Source of the DNA: an uncultured Eubacteriales bacterium
Lineage (GTDB): Bacteria; Bacillota_A; Clostridia; Oscillospirales; Acutalibacteraceae
Length of the DNA: 5,390 nucleotides
Assembly (NCBI GenBank): GCA_934454005.1
Contig: CAKSGI010000137.1
Span: 1 to 5,390, forward strand
Reading direction: 5' to 3'
A model generated the notes under the pieces. The model had not been told where the DNA came from. It did no database searches and saw nothing but the letters and a program-made list of their open reading frames with translations. Position 1 is the stretch's first letter; each line of letters opens with the position of its first letter. Below are positions 1-5,306 of this stretch, in pieces. Made by a program: the position numbers and the translations under genes.

Positions 1-1532
1 CCACCAGGTCCTAATGCTGAAATTCTTCTTTTATGTGTTAATTCTGATAATGGGTTTGTTTGATCCATGAATTGTGACAATTGAGAACTTCCAAAGAATT
101 CTCTTATTGATGATGTTATTGGTTTTGTGTTTATTAAAGTTTGTGGTGTAACAACATCTAAATCTTGTATTGTCATTCTTTCACGAACTATTCTTTCTAA
201 TCTTGTTAAACCAATTCTAAATTGATTTTGTAATAATTCCCCAACACATCTTACACGTCTATTTCCTAAATGATCTATGTCATCTACTTTTCCTAGTCCA
301 TGATCTAGGTTAAAGATATAGTTTATTGACGCAATTATATCTTCATTTGTAATGTGTTTTGGAACTAATTCATCTATTCTTTCTTTTATTTCTTTTAATA
401 AGTTTTTAGGTTCTGTATTTTCAATTATGTCTTTTAATACTTCATAGTTAACTTCTTCTTTAATTTTTAAGTCTTTAAAGTCAATATCTAAAACACTATG
501 AATATCTACAGTTCCATTTCCTATTATTCTAACTTTTTTATCATCAACTTTTACATCTACAATGTTTATTCCTGAATTTTGGATAGCTTTTGCTGTTTCA
601 GCATCAATTGCTGTATCTTTTTCAACAAATACTTCTCCAGTTTCTGGATTTATAATATCTGCAAATGCTATTTGATTTGTTATTCTTGTTGCTAATGAAA
701 GTTTTTGATTGAATTTGTATCTACCAACTCTTGCTAGGTCGTATCTTCTTGGATTAAATAATAATCCATTGAATAAACTTCTTGCAGCTTCTGCTGTTGG
801 TAATTCTCCTGGTCTTAATTTTTTGTAGATTTCAATTAAAGCTTCATCTTGAGATTTAATTGTATCTTTTTGTATTGTAGCCATTAATTTTGGTTCTTCA
901 CCAAATAATTCTACCATTTGTTCATCTGTTAATAATCCTATTGCTCTTAATAACATTGTTACAGGTATTTTTCTTGTTCTATCAACTCTTGCATAAAAAA
1001 CATCATTTGCATCTGTTTCATATTCAAGCCATGCTCCTCTTATTGGCATTACTGTTGATGTAAATAATTTTTTACCTGTTTTGTCGTATGTAAAAGCATA
1101 ATAACATCCTGGTGAACGTACTAATTGGCTTACAACAACTCTTTCTGCACCATTTATAACAAATGTACCTGTATCTGTCATAAGTGGGAAATCGCCTAAA
1201 TAGATTTCTTGTTCTTTAATTTCTCCTGTTTCTTTGTTAATAAGTCTTACTTTTACATGTAGTCTTGTAGCATATGTTGTGTCTCTTTCTTTTGCTTCTT
1301 CGATTGAATATTTAGTTGTATCTTCCATGTAGTAATCAAAGAATTCTAGTATTAAATTTCCAGAATAATCAACTATTGGTGAAATATCTCTTAATACTTC
1401 TCCTAAACCTTCTTTTATGAACCAATCATAAGAGTCTTTTTGTACTTTAATAAGGTTAGGCATTTCAATAGCATCTTCTGTTTTTGCAAACGTTTTACGT
1501 ATGCACTTTTCGTGTTTGATATCTTTTACCAA
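1..1532 (-). CDS. rpoB: DNA-directed RNA polymerase subunit beta (N-terminal 510 residues, partial)
   Basis: Beta subunit of the core RNA polymerase, which forms one side of the catalytic cleft and the rifampicin pocket. The frame reads without interruption for 510 codons from a TTG start and runs off the left edge, so well over half of the protein is missing. Family landmarks are clear: [15 protein letters not shown] near residues 24-38, [17 protein letters not shown] at 126-142, [13 protein letters not shown] at 259-271, [16 protein letters not shown] at 422-437, and the rifampicin cluster from [13 protein letters not shown] (479) to RRISALGPG (502-510). TTG was chosen because AGGGGTGA lies 5 nt upstream; a GTG three codons earlier overlaps that SD. 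The residues matching E. coli Q513, D516, H526, R529 and S531 (here Q487, D490, H500, R503, S505) are the susceptible type. rplL is not next upstream, unlike the common rplKAJL-rpoBC order; the gene has its own promoter and leader. No frameshift was found on translating the interval. Confidence 0.98.
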   Translation of the reverse strand, partial: MVKDIKHEKCIRKTFAKTEDAIEMPNLIKVQKDSYDWFIKEGLGEVLRDISPIVDYSGNLILEFFDYYMEDTTKYSIEEAKERDTTYATRLHVKVRLINKETGEIKEQEIYLGDFPLMTDTGTFVINGAERVVVSQLVRSPGCYYAFTYDKTGKKLFTSTVMPIRGAWLEYETDANDVFYARVDRTRKIPVTMLLRAIGLLTDEQMVELFGEEPKLMATIQKDTIKSQDEALIEIYKKLRPGELPTAEAARSLFNGLLFNPRRYDLARVGRYKFNQKLSLATRITNQIAFADIINPETGEVFVEKDTAIDAETAKAIQNSGINIVDVKVDDKKVRIIGNGTVDIHSVLDIDFKDLKIKEEVNYEVLKDIIENTEPKNLLKEIKERIDELVPKHITNEDIIASINYIFNLDHGLGKVDDIDHLGNRRVRCVGELLQNQFRIGLTRLERIVRERMTIQDLDVVTPQTLINTKPITSSIREFFGSSQLSQFMDQTNPLSELTHKRRISALGPG

Positions 1533-1545
1533 ACTAATCACCCCT
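1530..1545 (-). promoter_or_regulatory. rpoB ribosome binding site and TTG start
   Basis: On the minus strand AGGGGTGA (1545-1538) is followed after 5 nt by TTG (1532-1530). This SD decides the start: the in-frame GTG at 1541-1539 lies inside it. A short CCTG (1563-1560) could pair with CAGG (1546-1543) and partly cover the SD, but four pairs are weak evidence. Confidence 0.75.
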
Positions 1546-1814
1546 GTTTTTAAAATTAGCAGGTTAGAAAATTGTTTTTTAGAAGTCCTTCTTTCTTATA
1601 AGGTATTTAAATAATCTCTTGGGCCCTGCCTTTATTCCCGTAAGACTAGATACACTTTCTTATATTCAATTCCTCTTCTAAAAAACCGATAAAAAAGGCA
1701 ATAAAAATACAGGCTGATAAACTCTCATTTTTATCAACTTGTATTTCATATATTGTTTAAAAAACTTTTTGCGCACTTAGTTTTTTAATTTTAATCACCC
1801 TTCTCTTATACAAT
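1546..1814 (-). ncRNA. Candidate structured 5' leader of rpoB mRNA
   Basis: This is the stretch between the predicted start of transcription and the rpoB SD. Reading 5' to 3' on the minus strand it holds three items. First is an AT-rich hairpin with perfect 10-nt arms, TTAAAAAACT (1788-1779) and AGTTTTTTAA (1766-1757). Second is a 17-position hairpin (1746-1730 with 1721-1705) with one mismatch and one G-U pair. Third is a 12-bp long-range stem, GTTTTTTAGAAG (1686-1675) with CTTCTAAAAAAC (1585-1574). That stem encloses about 90 nt, including a G/C-rich patch with GGGCCC that stands out from the AT-rich surroundings, and a nested 6-bp pairing TATAAG/CTTATA (1664-1659 with 1602-1597). A conserved rpoB leader (Lacto-rpoB) is known in lactic acid bacteria; whether this is a relative or an analogue cannot be told here. 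No leader peptide with a good start was found. Confidence 0.55.
1702..1746 (-). terminator. Possible attenuator hairpin in the rpoB leader
   Basis: AAATACAAGTTGATAAA (1746-1730) pairs with TTTATCAGCCTGTATTT (1721-1705) around an 8-nt loop, with a single A-C mismatch and one U-G pair. A U-rich tail follows (UUAUUGCC then six U). It could end transcription early, about 110 nt after the start, or simply be a structural arm of the leader. The stem is AT-rich, so its strength as a terminator is uncertain. Confidence 0.35.
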
Positions 1815-1820
1815 AAAAAT

Positions 1821-1850
1821 ATTATACCATCTTTATATAAGACAAGTCAA
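1821..1850 (-). promoter_or_regulatory. sigma-A type promoter for rpoB
   Basis: On the minus strand TTGACT (1850-1845) and TATAAT (1826-1821) are separated by 18 bp. Transcription should start near 1814, about 280 nt before the TTG start. It is divergent from the promoter at 1893-1921, with about 40 bp between their -35 boxes. No other comparable promoter was seen between it and rpoB, so it probably supplies rpoB. Confidence 0.85.
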
Positions 1851-1892
1851 CACTTTTTTCTCAAAAAATCAAGATTCCGTAAGGTTTTTTTA

Positions 1893-1921
1893 TTGTATTC
1901 ATTTTATTTTTATGTTATAAT
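1893..1921 (+). promoter_or_regulatory. Extended -10 promoter for the 97-aa gene
   Basis: TATAAT (1916-1921) is preceded by TGT (1913-1915), an extended -10, with TTGTAT (1893-1898) 17 bp upstream as a weak -35. Transcription should start near 1928, giving a leader of about 30 nt. Confidence 0.7.
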
Positions 1922-1956
1922 ATTTTTACATTTTATAGTAAAGGAGTTATTTTTCT

Positions 1957-2250
1957 ATGATTCCAAATGACAGCATTCCTAAATTTATATTAAAAATGCG
2001 TATTTCAGAAGGAATGCCTAAAATTGAACTTAAAGGCTATTTTTTACAAACTTTTAAAAATGATAAAATCCGGAACCATTATTGTTTATCCATTTGCTTA
2101 GATATACTTTCTATTGCACTTGCTTATAAAGGTGTCGCTTTACCATTAAGCACTTTAAATCACTCTTGTGATTTTTATTGTGAGATATTATTTAGAAATT
2201 TTGATGATTTAGCCGAATTTGTTCAAACATTTCAAAAAGGAAAGATTTAA
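1957..2250 (+). CDS. Hypothetical protein, 97 aa
   Basis: I do not recognise this protein. It is very likely real: it has its own promoter (1893-1921), an AAGGAG SD (1941-1946) 10 nt before the ATG, and a perfect terminator hairpin at its end. The protein starts MIPNDSIPKF, has a moderately hydrophobic middle (about residues 42-66, HYCLSICLDILSIALAYKG onward) and ends in a short aromatic-rich amphipathic stretch, FRNFDDLAEFVQTF (79-92). Four cysteines (43, 47, 71, 75) form two pairs, each with three residues between the cysteines, which could suggest metal binding. The usual zinc-knuckle surroundings are missing, so this is only a remark. There is no signal peptide and no convincing membrane helix. 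It is transcribed divergently from rpoB and alone. The TAA stop sits in the loop of its own terminator. Confidence 0.8.
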   Translation: MIPNDSIPKFILKMRISEGMPKIELKGYFLQTFKNDKIRNHYCLSICLDILSIALAYKGVALPLSTLNHSCDFYCEILFRNFDDLAEFVQTFQKGKI

Positions 2251-2275
2251 TTCTTTCCTTTTTGTGTATATTTTT
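2233..2275 (+). terminator. Intrinsic terminator of the 97-aa gene
   Basis: CAAAAAGGAAAGA (2233-2245) and TCTTTCCTTTTTG (2252-2264) are perfect 13-nt complements around a 6-nt loop that contains the TAA stop codon. A T-rich stretch follows. The symmetric A and T runs in the arms mean it could work in both directions. Confidence 0.8.
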
Positions 2276-2305
2276 AAATTTTTAGCATATAATTTACTAT
2301 AATAC

Positions 2306-2334
2306 TTGACAATTATATTTTTAGGTATTATAAT
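2306..2334 (+). promoter_or_regulatory. Consensus sigma-A promoter of the initiator tRNA
   Basis: TTGACA (2306-2311), a spacer of exactly 17 bp, and TATAAT (2329-2334) match the consensus at every position. Transcription should start near 2341, about 9 nt before the mature tRNA end, so only a very short 5' leader needs removal. Confidence 0.92.
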
Positions 2335-2349
2335 AATAATCGTTCACAT

Positions 2350-2425
2350 CGCGAGGTGGAGCAGTTGGCAGCTCGTCGGGCTCATAACCCGAAGGTCGGA
2401 GGTTCGAGTCCTTCCCTCGCAACCA
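2350..2425 (+). tRNA. Initiator tRNA-fMet (anticodon CAT)
   Basis: A complete 76-nt cloverleaf with encoded CCA. The anticodon CAT is at 2383-2385. Two initiator marks are visible: position 1 (C2350) faces A2421 as an unpaired C1-A72, and the anticodon stem carries three consecutive G-C pairs next to the loop (GGG 2378-2380 with CCC 2388-2390). The T arm reads GGAGG-TTCGAGT-CCTTC, with one G-U pair. It is the tRNA that carries formyl-methionine to the 30S P site. It is transcribed alone, with its own perfect promoter and a strong terminator. A short open frame across it on the plus strand is not a gene. Confidence 0.97.
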
Positions 2426-2434
2426 CAAATCATT

Positions 2435-2469
2435 AAAGATTTCAGAATTATATCTGAAATCTTTTTTTT
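2435..2469 (+). terminator. Intrinsic terminator of the tRNA-fMet unit
   Basis: AAAGATTTCAGA (2435-2446) pairs perfectly with TCTGAAATCTTT (2453-2464) around a 6-nt loop. The run of T from 2462 to 2469 follows directly. This is a textbook factor-independent terminator 10 nt after the CCA end. Confidence 0.93.
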
Positions 2470-2528
2470 ACATTTTTTAATCTATTTTTCAGTTCTAAAT
2501 TGGTAAATTGTTATATATTTTTCCAGAT

Positions 2529-2544
2529 GTAAACTATAGTTAAC
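2529..2544 (+). promoter_or_regulatory. Palindromic operator candidate upstream of the XRE regulator
   Basis: GTAAACTATAGTTAAC is a 16-bp dyad with 14 symmetric positions and a perfect AACTATAGTT core (2532-2541). It sits about 70 bp before the start codon and about 20 bp upstream of the likely -35. HTH_3/XRE repressors commonly bind short dyads like this as dimers and control their own genes. The assignment to this regulator is inference from position. Confidence 0.45.
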
Positions 2545-2564
2545 AAATTTCAAACAAGTATTTA

Positions 2565-2593
2565 TTGTAAATCTTTTGTGTTTTTGCTATTAT
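2565..2593 (+). promoter_or_regulatory. Probable extended -10 promoter of the XRE regulator
   Basis: TATTAT (2588-2593) is preceded by TGC (2585-2587) and lies 17 bp after TTGTAA (2565-2570). The predicted start of transcription, near 2600, would fall at the first base of the SD. The mRNA leader would then be only about 14 nt, unusually short, so the real start may differ. Confidence 0.45.
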
Positions 2594-2613
2594 ATGTTCA
2601 GGAGGTGTTAAAT

Positions 2614-3597
2614 ATGAAATTTAGTGAGAAAATTATGAAACTTAGAAGACAAAAAGGGTTATCTCAAGAAGAATTTGCAAACAAATTGAATGTATCGCGC
2701 CAAGCGATTTATAAATGGGAAACTGAACAATCTGTTCCAGATATAAAGAATGTTCAAGAAATATGTAAAATTTTTAATGTTAGTATTGAATATTTATTAA
2801 ATGATGATTTAAGTGAAGAAGTTCTTAAAGAAAAACATTCTTCTAAAAAAAGCAAAAAATTTATTATAAAGAGTATTTTTAAATTTTTAATTATTTTATT
2901 AATAATATATTTAATAGTTGCTGTGATAAAATTTTGTCTTGTTAATCTTATCGATTATCGTTATTCTAGAAATGCTAATAATCTTTCCAACAATTCTATG
3001 GTAATTAGAGGAGAAGAAATTATATATGATAATATAAAACATGTTTCTAAATTATCTAGTAGTGCTAATGAATATTCCATAAATGGTAAGACTCTATTAT
3101 TCTATAATTCAATTGAATCAAACACTGAAGTTAGTTCTATAAGATACACAGATTATGATAACAAACTCCAGTTTTATCTTGAGTCGAAAGATAACAATGA
3201 ATACACTTATAATGACGAAAGTAATGATGCATTTTTAATTGAAGAATCATCCGAAGATTCAGGTATTTCTTTAAAAGAAAATTTCGCAGATTATATTAAA
3301 TTTTCTTTTAATCCATTTAGCTTTGTTACACTCAATACAGTATATAGTTTTTCAATTATAGATCATTCTTACACATTGTATAATTTTAATAACGGATTAT
3401 TAAAAAATCATGAATCAAAAACTGTTGATGACCGTTACACTTATTATACAAATAGTGTTTTTGAATACGCTAACGATGACTCATATGATAAACCAATTAG
3501 TGAAGATGAATTCTTTCAATTCGCTTGTACTGATGGTAGAAATGTAGATTATAACATATTGAAATCATATATAGAAAAACAACAAAAAGCAGAATAA
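2614..3597 (+). CDS. Membrane-anchored XRE-family transcriptional regulator, 327 aa
   Basis: A DNA-binding regulator tethered to the membrane. Residues 5-62 form an HTH_3/XRE domain: SQEEFANKLNV (17-27) is the second helix and SRQAIYKWETEQSVPD (28-43) covers the recognition helix and the conserved W. A lysine-rich linker (72-82) leads into one hydrophobic segment (about 83-113), where FLIILLIIYLIVAVI is the core. The remaining 215 residues are polar, rich in S, N, Y and D, and should lie outside the cell by the positive-inside rule; I do not recognise this domain. The ATG at 2614 was chosen because AGGAGGTG (2600-2607) lies 6 nt before it; a longer frame from 2578 would have its start upstream of the SD. 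It is a single gene ending in a terminator whose loop contains the stop codon. The likely role is one-component sensing of an envelope or external signal with autoregulation through the dyad at 2529-2544. The signal and targets are unknown. Confidence 0.88.
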   Translation: MKFSEKIMKLRRQKGLSQEEFANKLNVSRQAIYKWETEQSVPDIKNVQEICKIFNVSIEYLLNDDLSEEVLKEKHSSKKSKKFIIKSIFKFLIILLIIYLIVAVIKFCLVNLIDYRYSRNANNLSNNSMVIRGEEIIYDNIKHVSKLSSSANEYSINGKTLLFYNSIESNTEVSSIRYTDYDNKLQFYLESKDNNEYTYNDESNDAFLIEESSEDSGISLKENFADYIKFSFNPFSFVTLNTVYSFSIIDHSYTLYNFNNGLLKNHESKTVDDRYTYYTNSVFEYANDDSYDKPISEDEFFQFACTDGRNVDYNILKSYIEKQQKAE

Positions 3598-3611
3598 CTT
3601 CTGCTTTTTTT
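3584..3611 (+). terminator. Intrinsic terminator of the XRE regulator gene
   Basis: AAAAAGCAGAA (3584-3594) pairs perfectly with TTCTGCTTTTT (3599-3609) around a 4-nt loop TAAC. The loop begins with the TAA stop codon (3595-3597). T residues continue to 3611, followed by GTTTTTG. Confidence 0.88.
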
Positions 3612-3676
3612 GTTTTTGTTCTAAAAATATTTTGTCCTTCATATGATTTAACAAATTTATTTTTATGGAGGTCTTT

Positions 3677-4243
3677 ATGAACAAGAAAAAATTTTTTACT
3701 ATTCTTCTTATTATCCTAGTTGTTTTAATTATTCTTGGTCTTTGCATTGTTTATATTGTAAAAAAATATACTAAGCCTGTGAATACCATTAACGAATATA
3801 CACCTGAACAAGAGATGTCTGATGACGAAATGCGTAAAACCATAGTTTCTATTTATTTTAAGAGTATAGAAACAAACACTTTAGTGCCTGAAGCTGTTTG
3901 TATTGATGTTAAGGAACTTGCTGATAATCCTTATTCTAAACTTATTACTTTGCTTTTATCAGGCCCTTCTAACGACAAACTCGAATGTCCCTTACCTGAA
4001 GGAACTAAAATAAATAATGCTTATTTAAATGATGGTACTGTATATATAGATTTTTCTAAAGAATTTATAGATAATGCACCAGCTGGAGTTGAAGAAGAAA
4101 GTCTTATTGTTTATTCTATTGTAAATACTTTAACTGAATTAAATGAAGTAAGTGGAGTTAAAATTTTAATAAACGGTGAAGAGAATTCATCTTTTTCTGA
4201 TAATGGTATTAACTTTAAAGAAATCTTTGTAAGAAATGATTAA
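3677..4243 (+). CDS. Membrane-anchored GerMN-domain protein, 188 aa
   Basis: Residues 6-28 form one uncleaved-looking membrane helix after the positive start MNKKK. The helix holds Cys23, but the preceding LGL is a poor lipobox, so a plain signal anchor is more likely than a lipoprotein. A short acidic linker (about 38-54) leads to a GerMN domain (about 58-170). Its recognisable blocks are LLSGPSNDKLECPLPEGTKI (93-112), GTVYIDFSKEF (120-130), SLIVYSIVNTLTEL (142-155) and VKILINGEE (161-169). GerMN domains occur in GerM, an envelope protein needed for sporulation in Bacillus, and in other cell-surface proteins; they are thought to act as extracytoplasmic binding modules. This one has a single domain, whereas GerM has two, so it is not called gerM. 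The ATG at 3677 is preceded by GGAGG (3667-3671) with 5 nt between; an ATG at 3665 lies inside the SD and is rejected. No convincing promoter was seen in the 79-nt gap upstream, so it may depend on readthrough or on a weak site. Confidence 0.85.
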   Translation: MNKKKFFTILLIILVVLIILGLCIVYIVKKYTKPVNTINEYTPEQEMSDDEMRKTIVSIYFKSIETNTLVPEAVCIDVKELADNPYSKLITLLLSGPSNDKLECPLPEGTKINNAYLNDGTVYIDFSKEFIDNAPAGVEEESLIVYSIVNTLTELNEVSGVKILINGEENSSFSDNGINFKEIFVRND

Positions 4244-4244
4244 A

Positions 4245-4273
4245 TTGATATTTTATGAACTTTATGGTATAAT
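4245..4273 (+). promoter_or_regulatory. Sigma-A promoter of the laccase-domain-like gene
   Basis: TTGATA (4245-4250), a 17-bp spacer, and TATAAT (4268-4273). The -35 begins two bases after the stop codon of the GerMN gene, so the next gene is a separate transcription unit. No terminator was found between the two, so readthrough from the GerMN gene may add to expression. Transcription should start near 4280, leaving a leader of about 93 nt. Confidence 0.85.
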
Positions 4274-4299
4274 TATTTTTGAAGCACTTATTTAAAGTC

Positions 4300-4380
4300 A
4301 CCTTCGAATTTTATTCGGAGGTATTGGCATTCTCCGAATATTAATTTATTAATTATTAAAGGAGTGAAAATAATGCCAAT
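4300..4380 (+). promoter_or_regulatory. Candidate RNA switch in the leader of the laccase-domain-like gene
   Basis: Three segments compete. ACCTTCGAA (4300-4308) can pair with TTCGGAGGT (4314-4322), nine pairs with one G-U and a 5-nt loop. TATTCGGAG (4312-4320) can instead pair perfectly with CTCCGAATA (4332-4340), extended by a G-U pair. The two hairpins share the middle segment and cannot coexist. In addition ATTGGCATT (4323-4331), which fills the loop of the second hairpin, is a perfect 9-nt complement of AATGCCAAT (4372-4380), which contains the ATG start codon at 4373. This could block initiation or form a pseudoknot. CTCC in the third segment could also pair with GGAG of the SD, but only over four bases. 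No known riboswitch class was recognised. Confidence 0.5.
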
Positions 4381-5035
4381 TAAAGTTATAGGAAAATCTA
4401 TATTAGGAGACTTAGGTTTTTGTCAAGCACCTAGCAAGATGGGAGTCAACTTTTTTTCACAATTAAAAGAGATTTGTGATTGTATTTTCTTAAACGCACC
4501 TGTTAAAGAAATTGCAATGACTTCTATGACAGGAGCTACTGAAGTAGCACTAACCAACGGAGCTTATGTTCCTAAGATTAGATGCTATGATGAAGAAATA
4601 CGTTCAATATTTAACCCATATGATATCTATGGATATTGTAAAAAGGGGCTTTATCAATTAAGACCGGGTGCAGATTTTATTATTTGGGATCCTGAAAAGT
4701 ACAATGATTTGTGTGTTACCACGTTTTCACGTGAAGCTCCAATTATTGCTTTTGAATCTCAAACGGGAAAAGCTTTAGGGATAATCTTAAGACCTTCCTT
4801 AATGGCATACGGTGATTATTTATTTTCTACAATAAAAGAGTATTTGGGTGATGATACCACTGTTACTCTTGTTACATGTAATCACTACCAATATCCAGAA
4901 GGAAGTATTCCTTCAATTGTTAAAGATTTAGCCTTAAAACATAAAATGAAATGCTTTGTCTGTGTAGATTCTGAAAAGGATCCTGAATGTTATCACAGAG
5001 GTGAGCAAGGAAATCATGTTGTCGCTATGTGGTAA
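4373..5035 (+). CDS. Putative laccase-domain (YfiH/PgeF-like) protein, probably catalytically degenerate, 220 aa
   Basis: By eye the second half follows the YfiH/PgeF (Cu-oxidase_4, purine nucleoside phosphorylase) pattern. GADFIIWDPEKYNDLCVTTF (99-118) resembles the DALVT...LGVxTADC block. EAPIIAFESQTGKALGIIL (121-139) resembles the PVLFxDPxxGxxGAAHAG block. LVTCNHYQYPEG (166-177) resembles LGPCIG...YEV, and ECYHRGEQGNHVVAMW (205-220) resembles the FFSYRRDG-TGR ending. Length is slightly under the usual 240-260. The metal-binding His and Cys of VHG, TADC and AAHAGWRG appear to be replaced (around T53, E121, L139), while the GPC cysteine is kept as C169, so enzyme activity is doubtful. The ATG at 4373 has SD AAAGGAG (4358-4364) 8 nt upstream; a GTG at 4364 overlaps the SD and is rejected. 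The gene has its own promoter, an elaborate leader and a terminator. The family call is from pattern memory only; a protein of another fold remains possible. Confidence 0.5.
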   Translation: MPIKVIGKSILGDLGFCQAPSKMGVNFFSQLKEICDCIFLNAPVKEIAMTSMTGATEVALTNGAYVPKIRCYDEEIRSIFNPYDIYGYCKKGLYQLRPGADFIIWDPEKYNDLCVTTFSREAPIIAFESQTGKALGIILRPSLMAYGDYLFSTIKEYLGDDTTVTLVTCNHYQYPEGSIPSIVKDLALKHKMKCFVCVDSEKDPECYHRGEQGNHVVAMW

Positions 5036-5051
5036 GATTTTCCAAGAACAG

Positions 5052-5078
5052 CACTTCTACTTTTTGTAGAAGTGTTTT
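5052..5078 (+). terminator. Intrinsic terminator of the laccase-domain-like gene
   Basis: CACTTCTAC (5052-5060) pairs perfectly with GTAGAAGTG (5066-5074) around TTTTT, followed by TTTT. It lies 17 nt after the TAA stop. The convergent minus-strand gene ends at 5077, inside the T tail, so one hairpin may serve both genes, although on the minus strand the tail after the stem is not U-rich. Confidence 0.85.
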
Positions 5079-5247
5079 ACTTTAAAAATTTATATAAACA
5101 TATTCCCTTACATGCCTTTTTCCAATTCCATAAAAAGCATTCAACTTCTTTTAATGATTTTATTGTGTTTTCTTTTTTTATTTTAAAACCGTTTTTCTTT
5201 TTCTCTCCTCGAGTCTCATTATTTTTTTCAATATTATCCATATTCAT
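5077..5247 (-). CDS. Hypothetical small basic protein, 56 aa
   Basis: I do not recognise this protein. The start ATG (5247-5245) has a strong SD, AAGGAG (5260-5255), with GGAG ending 7 nt upstream, which favours it over an in-frame ATG 15 codons earlier. The protein begins MNMDNIEKNNETRGEKKKNG, is lysine-rich to about residue 34, and ends in an aromatic and cysteine-containing stretch, ECFLWNWKKACKGICLYKFL (36-55), with three cysteines (37, 45, 50). There is no membrane helix or signal peptide. No clear promoter was found upstream. It converges on the laccase-domain-like gene with 41 nt between stop codons. The opposite-strand frame over the same DNA is phenylalanine-rich and lacks an SD, so it is taken as a shadow. 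The gene is probable because of the SD, but no homologue is known to me. Confidence 0.55.
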   Translation of the reverse strand: MNMDNIEKNNETRGEKKKNGFKIKKENTIKSLKEVECFLWNWKKACKGICLYKFLK

Positions 5248-5306
5248 TAATAATCTCCTTTTATATAAATTGTAATTTGTCTTGCATATCATTGTTCAGC
5301 TTAAAG

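Noticed and set aside
1750..1800. Leader peptide at the 5' end of the rpoB transcript (GTG at 1798, 13 codons)
   Set aside because: The only SD-like bases directly abut the GTG with no spacer, and the peptide has no run of diagnostic codons.
2306..2506. Plus-strand open frame of 66 codons
   Set aside because: It covers the tRNA-fMet promoter, the whole tRNA and its terminator, and has no SD. The tRNA explains the sequence.
2578..2613. Twelve-codon N-terminal extension of the XRE regulator
   Set aside because: The added residues lie upstream of AGGAGGTG, and the HTH domain starts properly at the ATG at 2614.
3612..3676. Promoter for the GerMN gene with TATGAT at 3642-3647
   Set aside because: No -35 at acceptable spacing; TTGTTC at 3616-3621 would need a 20-bp spacer.
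3565..3747. Minus-strand open frame of 60 codons
   Set aside because: It lies across the XRE terminator and the start of the GerMN gene. Its K/F/I-rich composition is what AT-rich antisense DNA gives.
3665..4372. Earlier starts at 3665 (ATG) and 4364 (GTG)
   Set aside because: Both overlap the SD sequence of the downstream ATG, which has proper spacing in each case.
4280..4372. T-box or a known riboswitch before the laccase-domain-like gene
   Set aside because: No GGGTGG-type T-box sequence and no recognisable aptamer core of a common riboswitch class was seen.
5072..5275. Plus-strand open frame of 67 codons, Phe-rich
   Set aside because: It has no SD, starts inside the terminator hairpin, and is antisense to the better-supported 56-aa gene.
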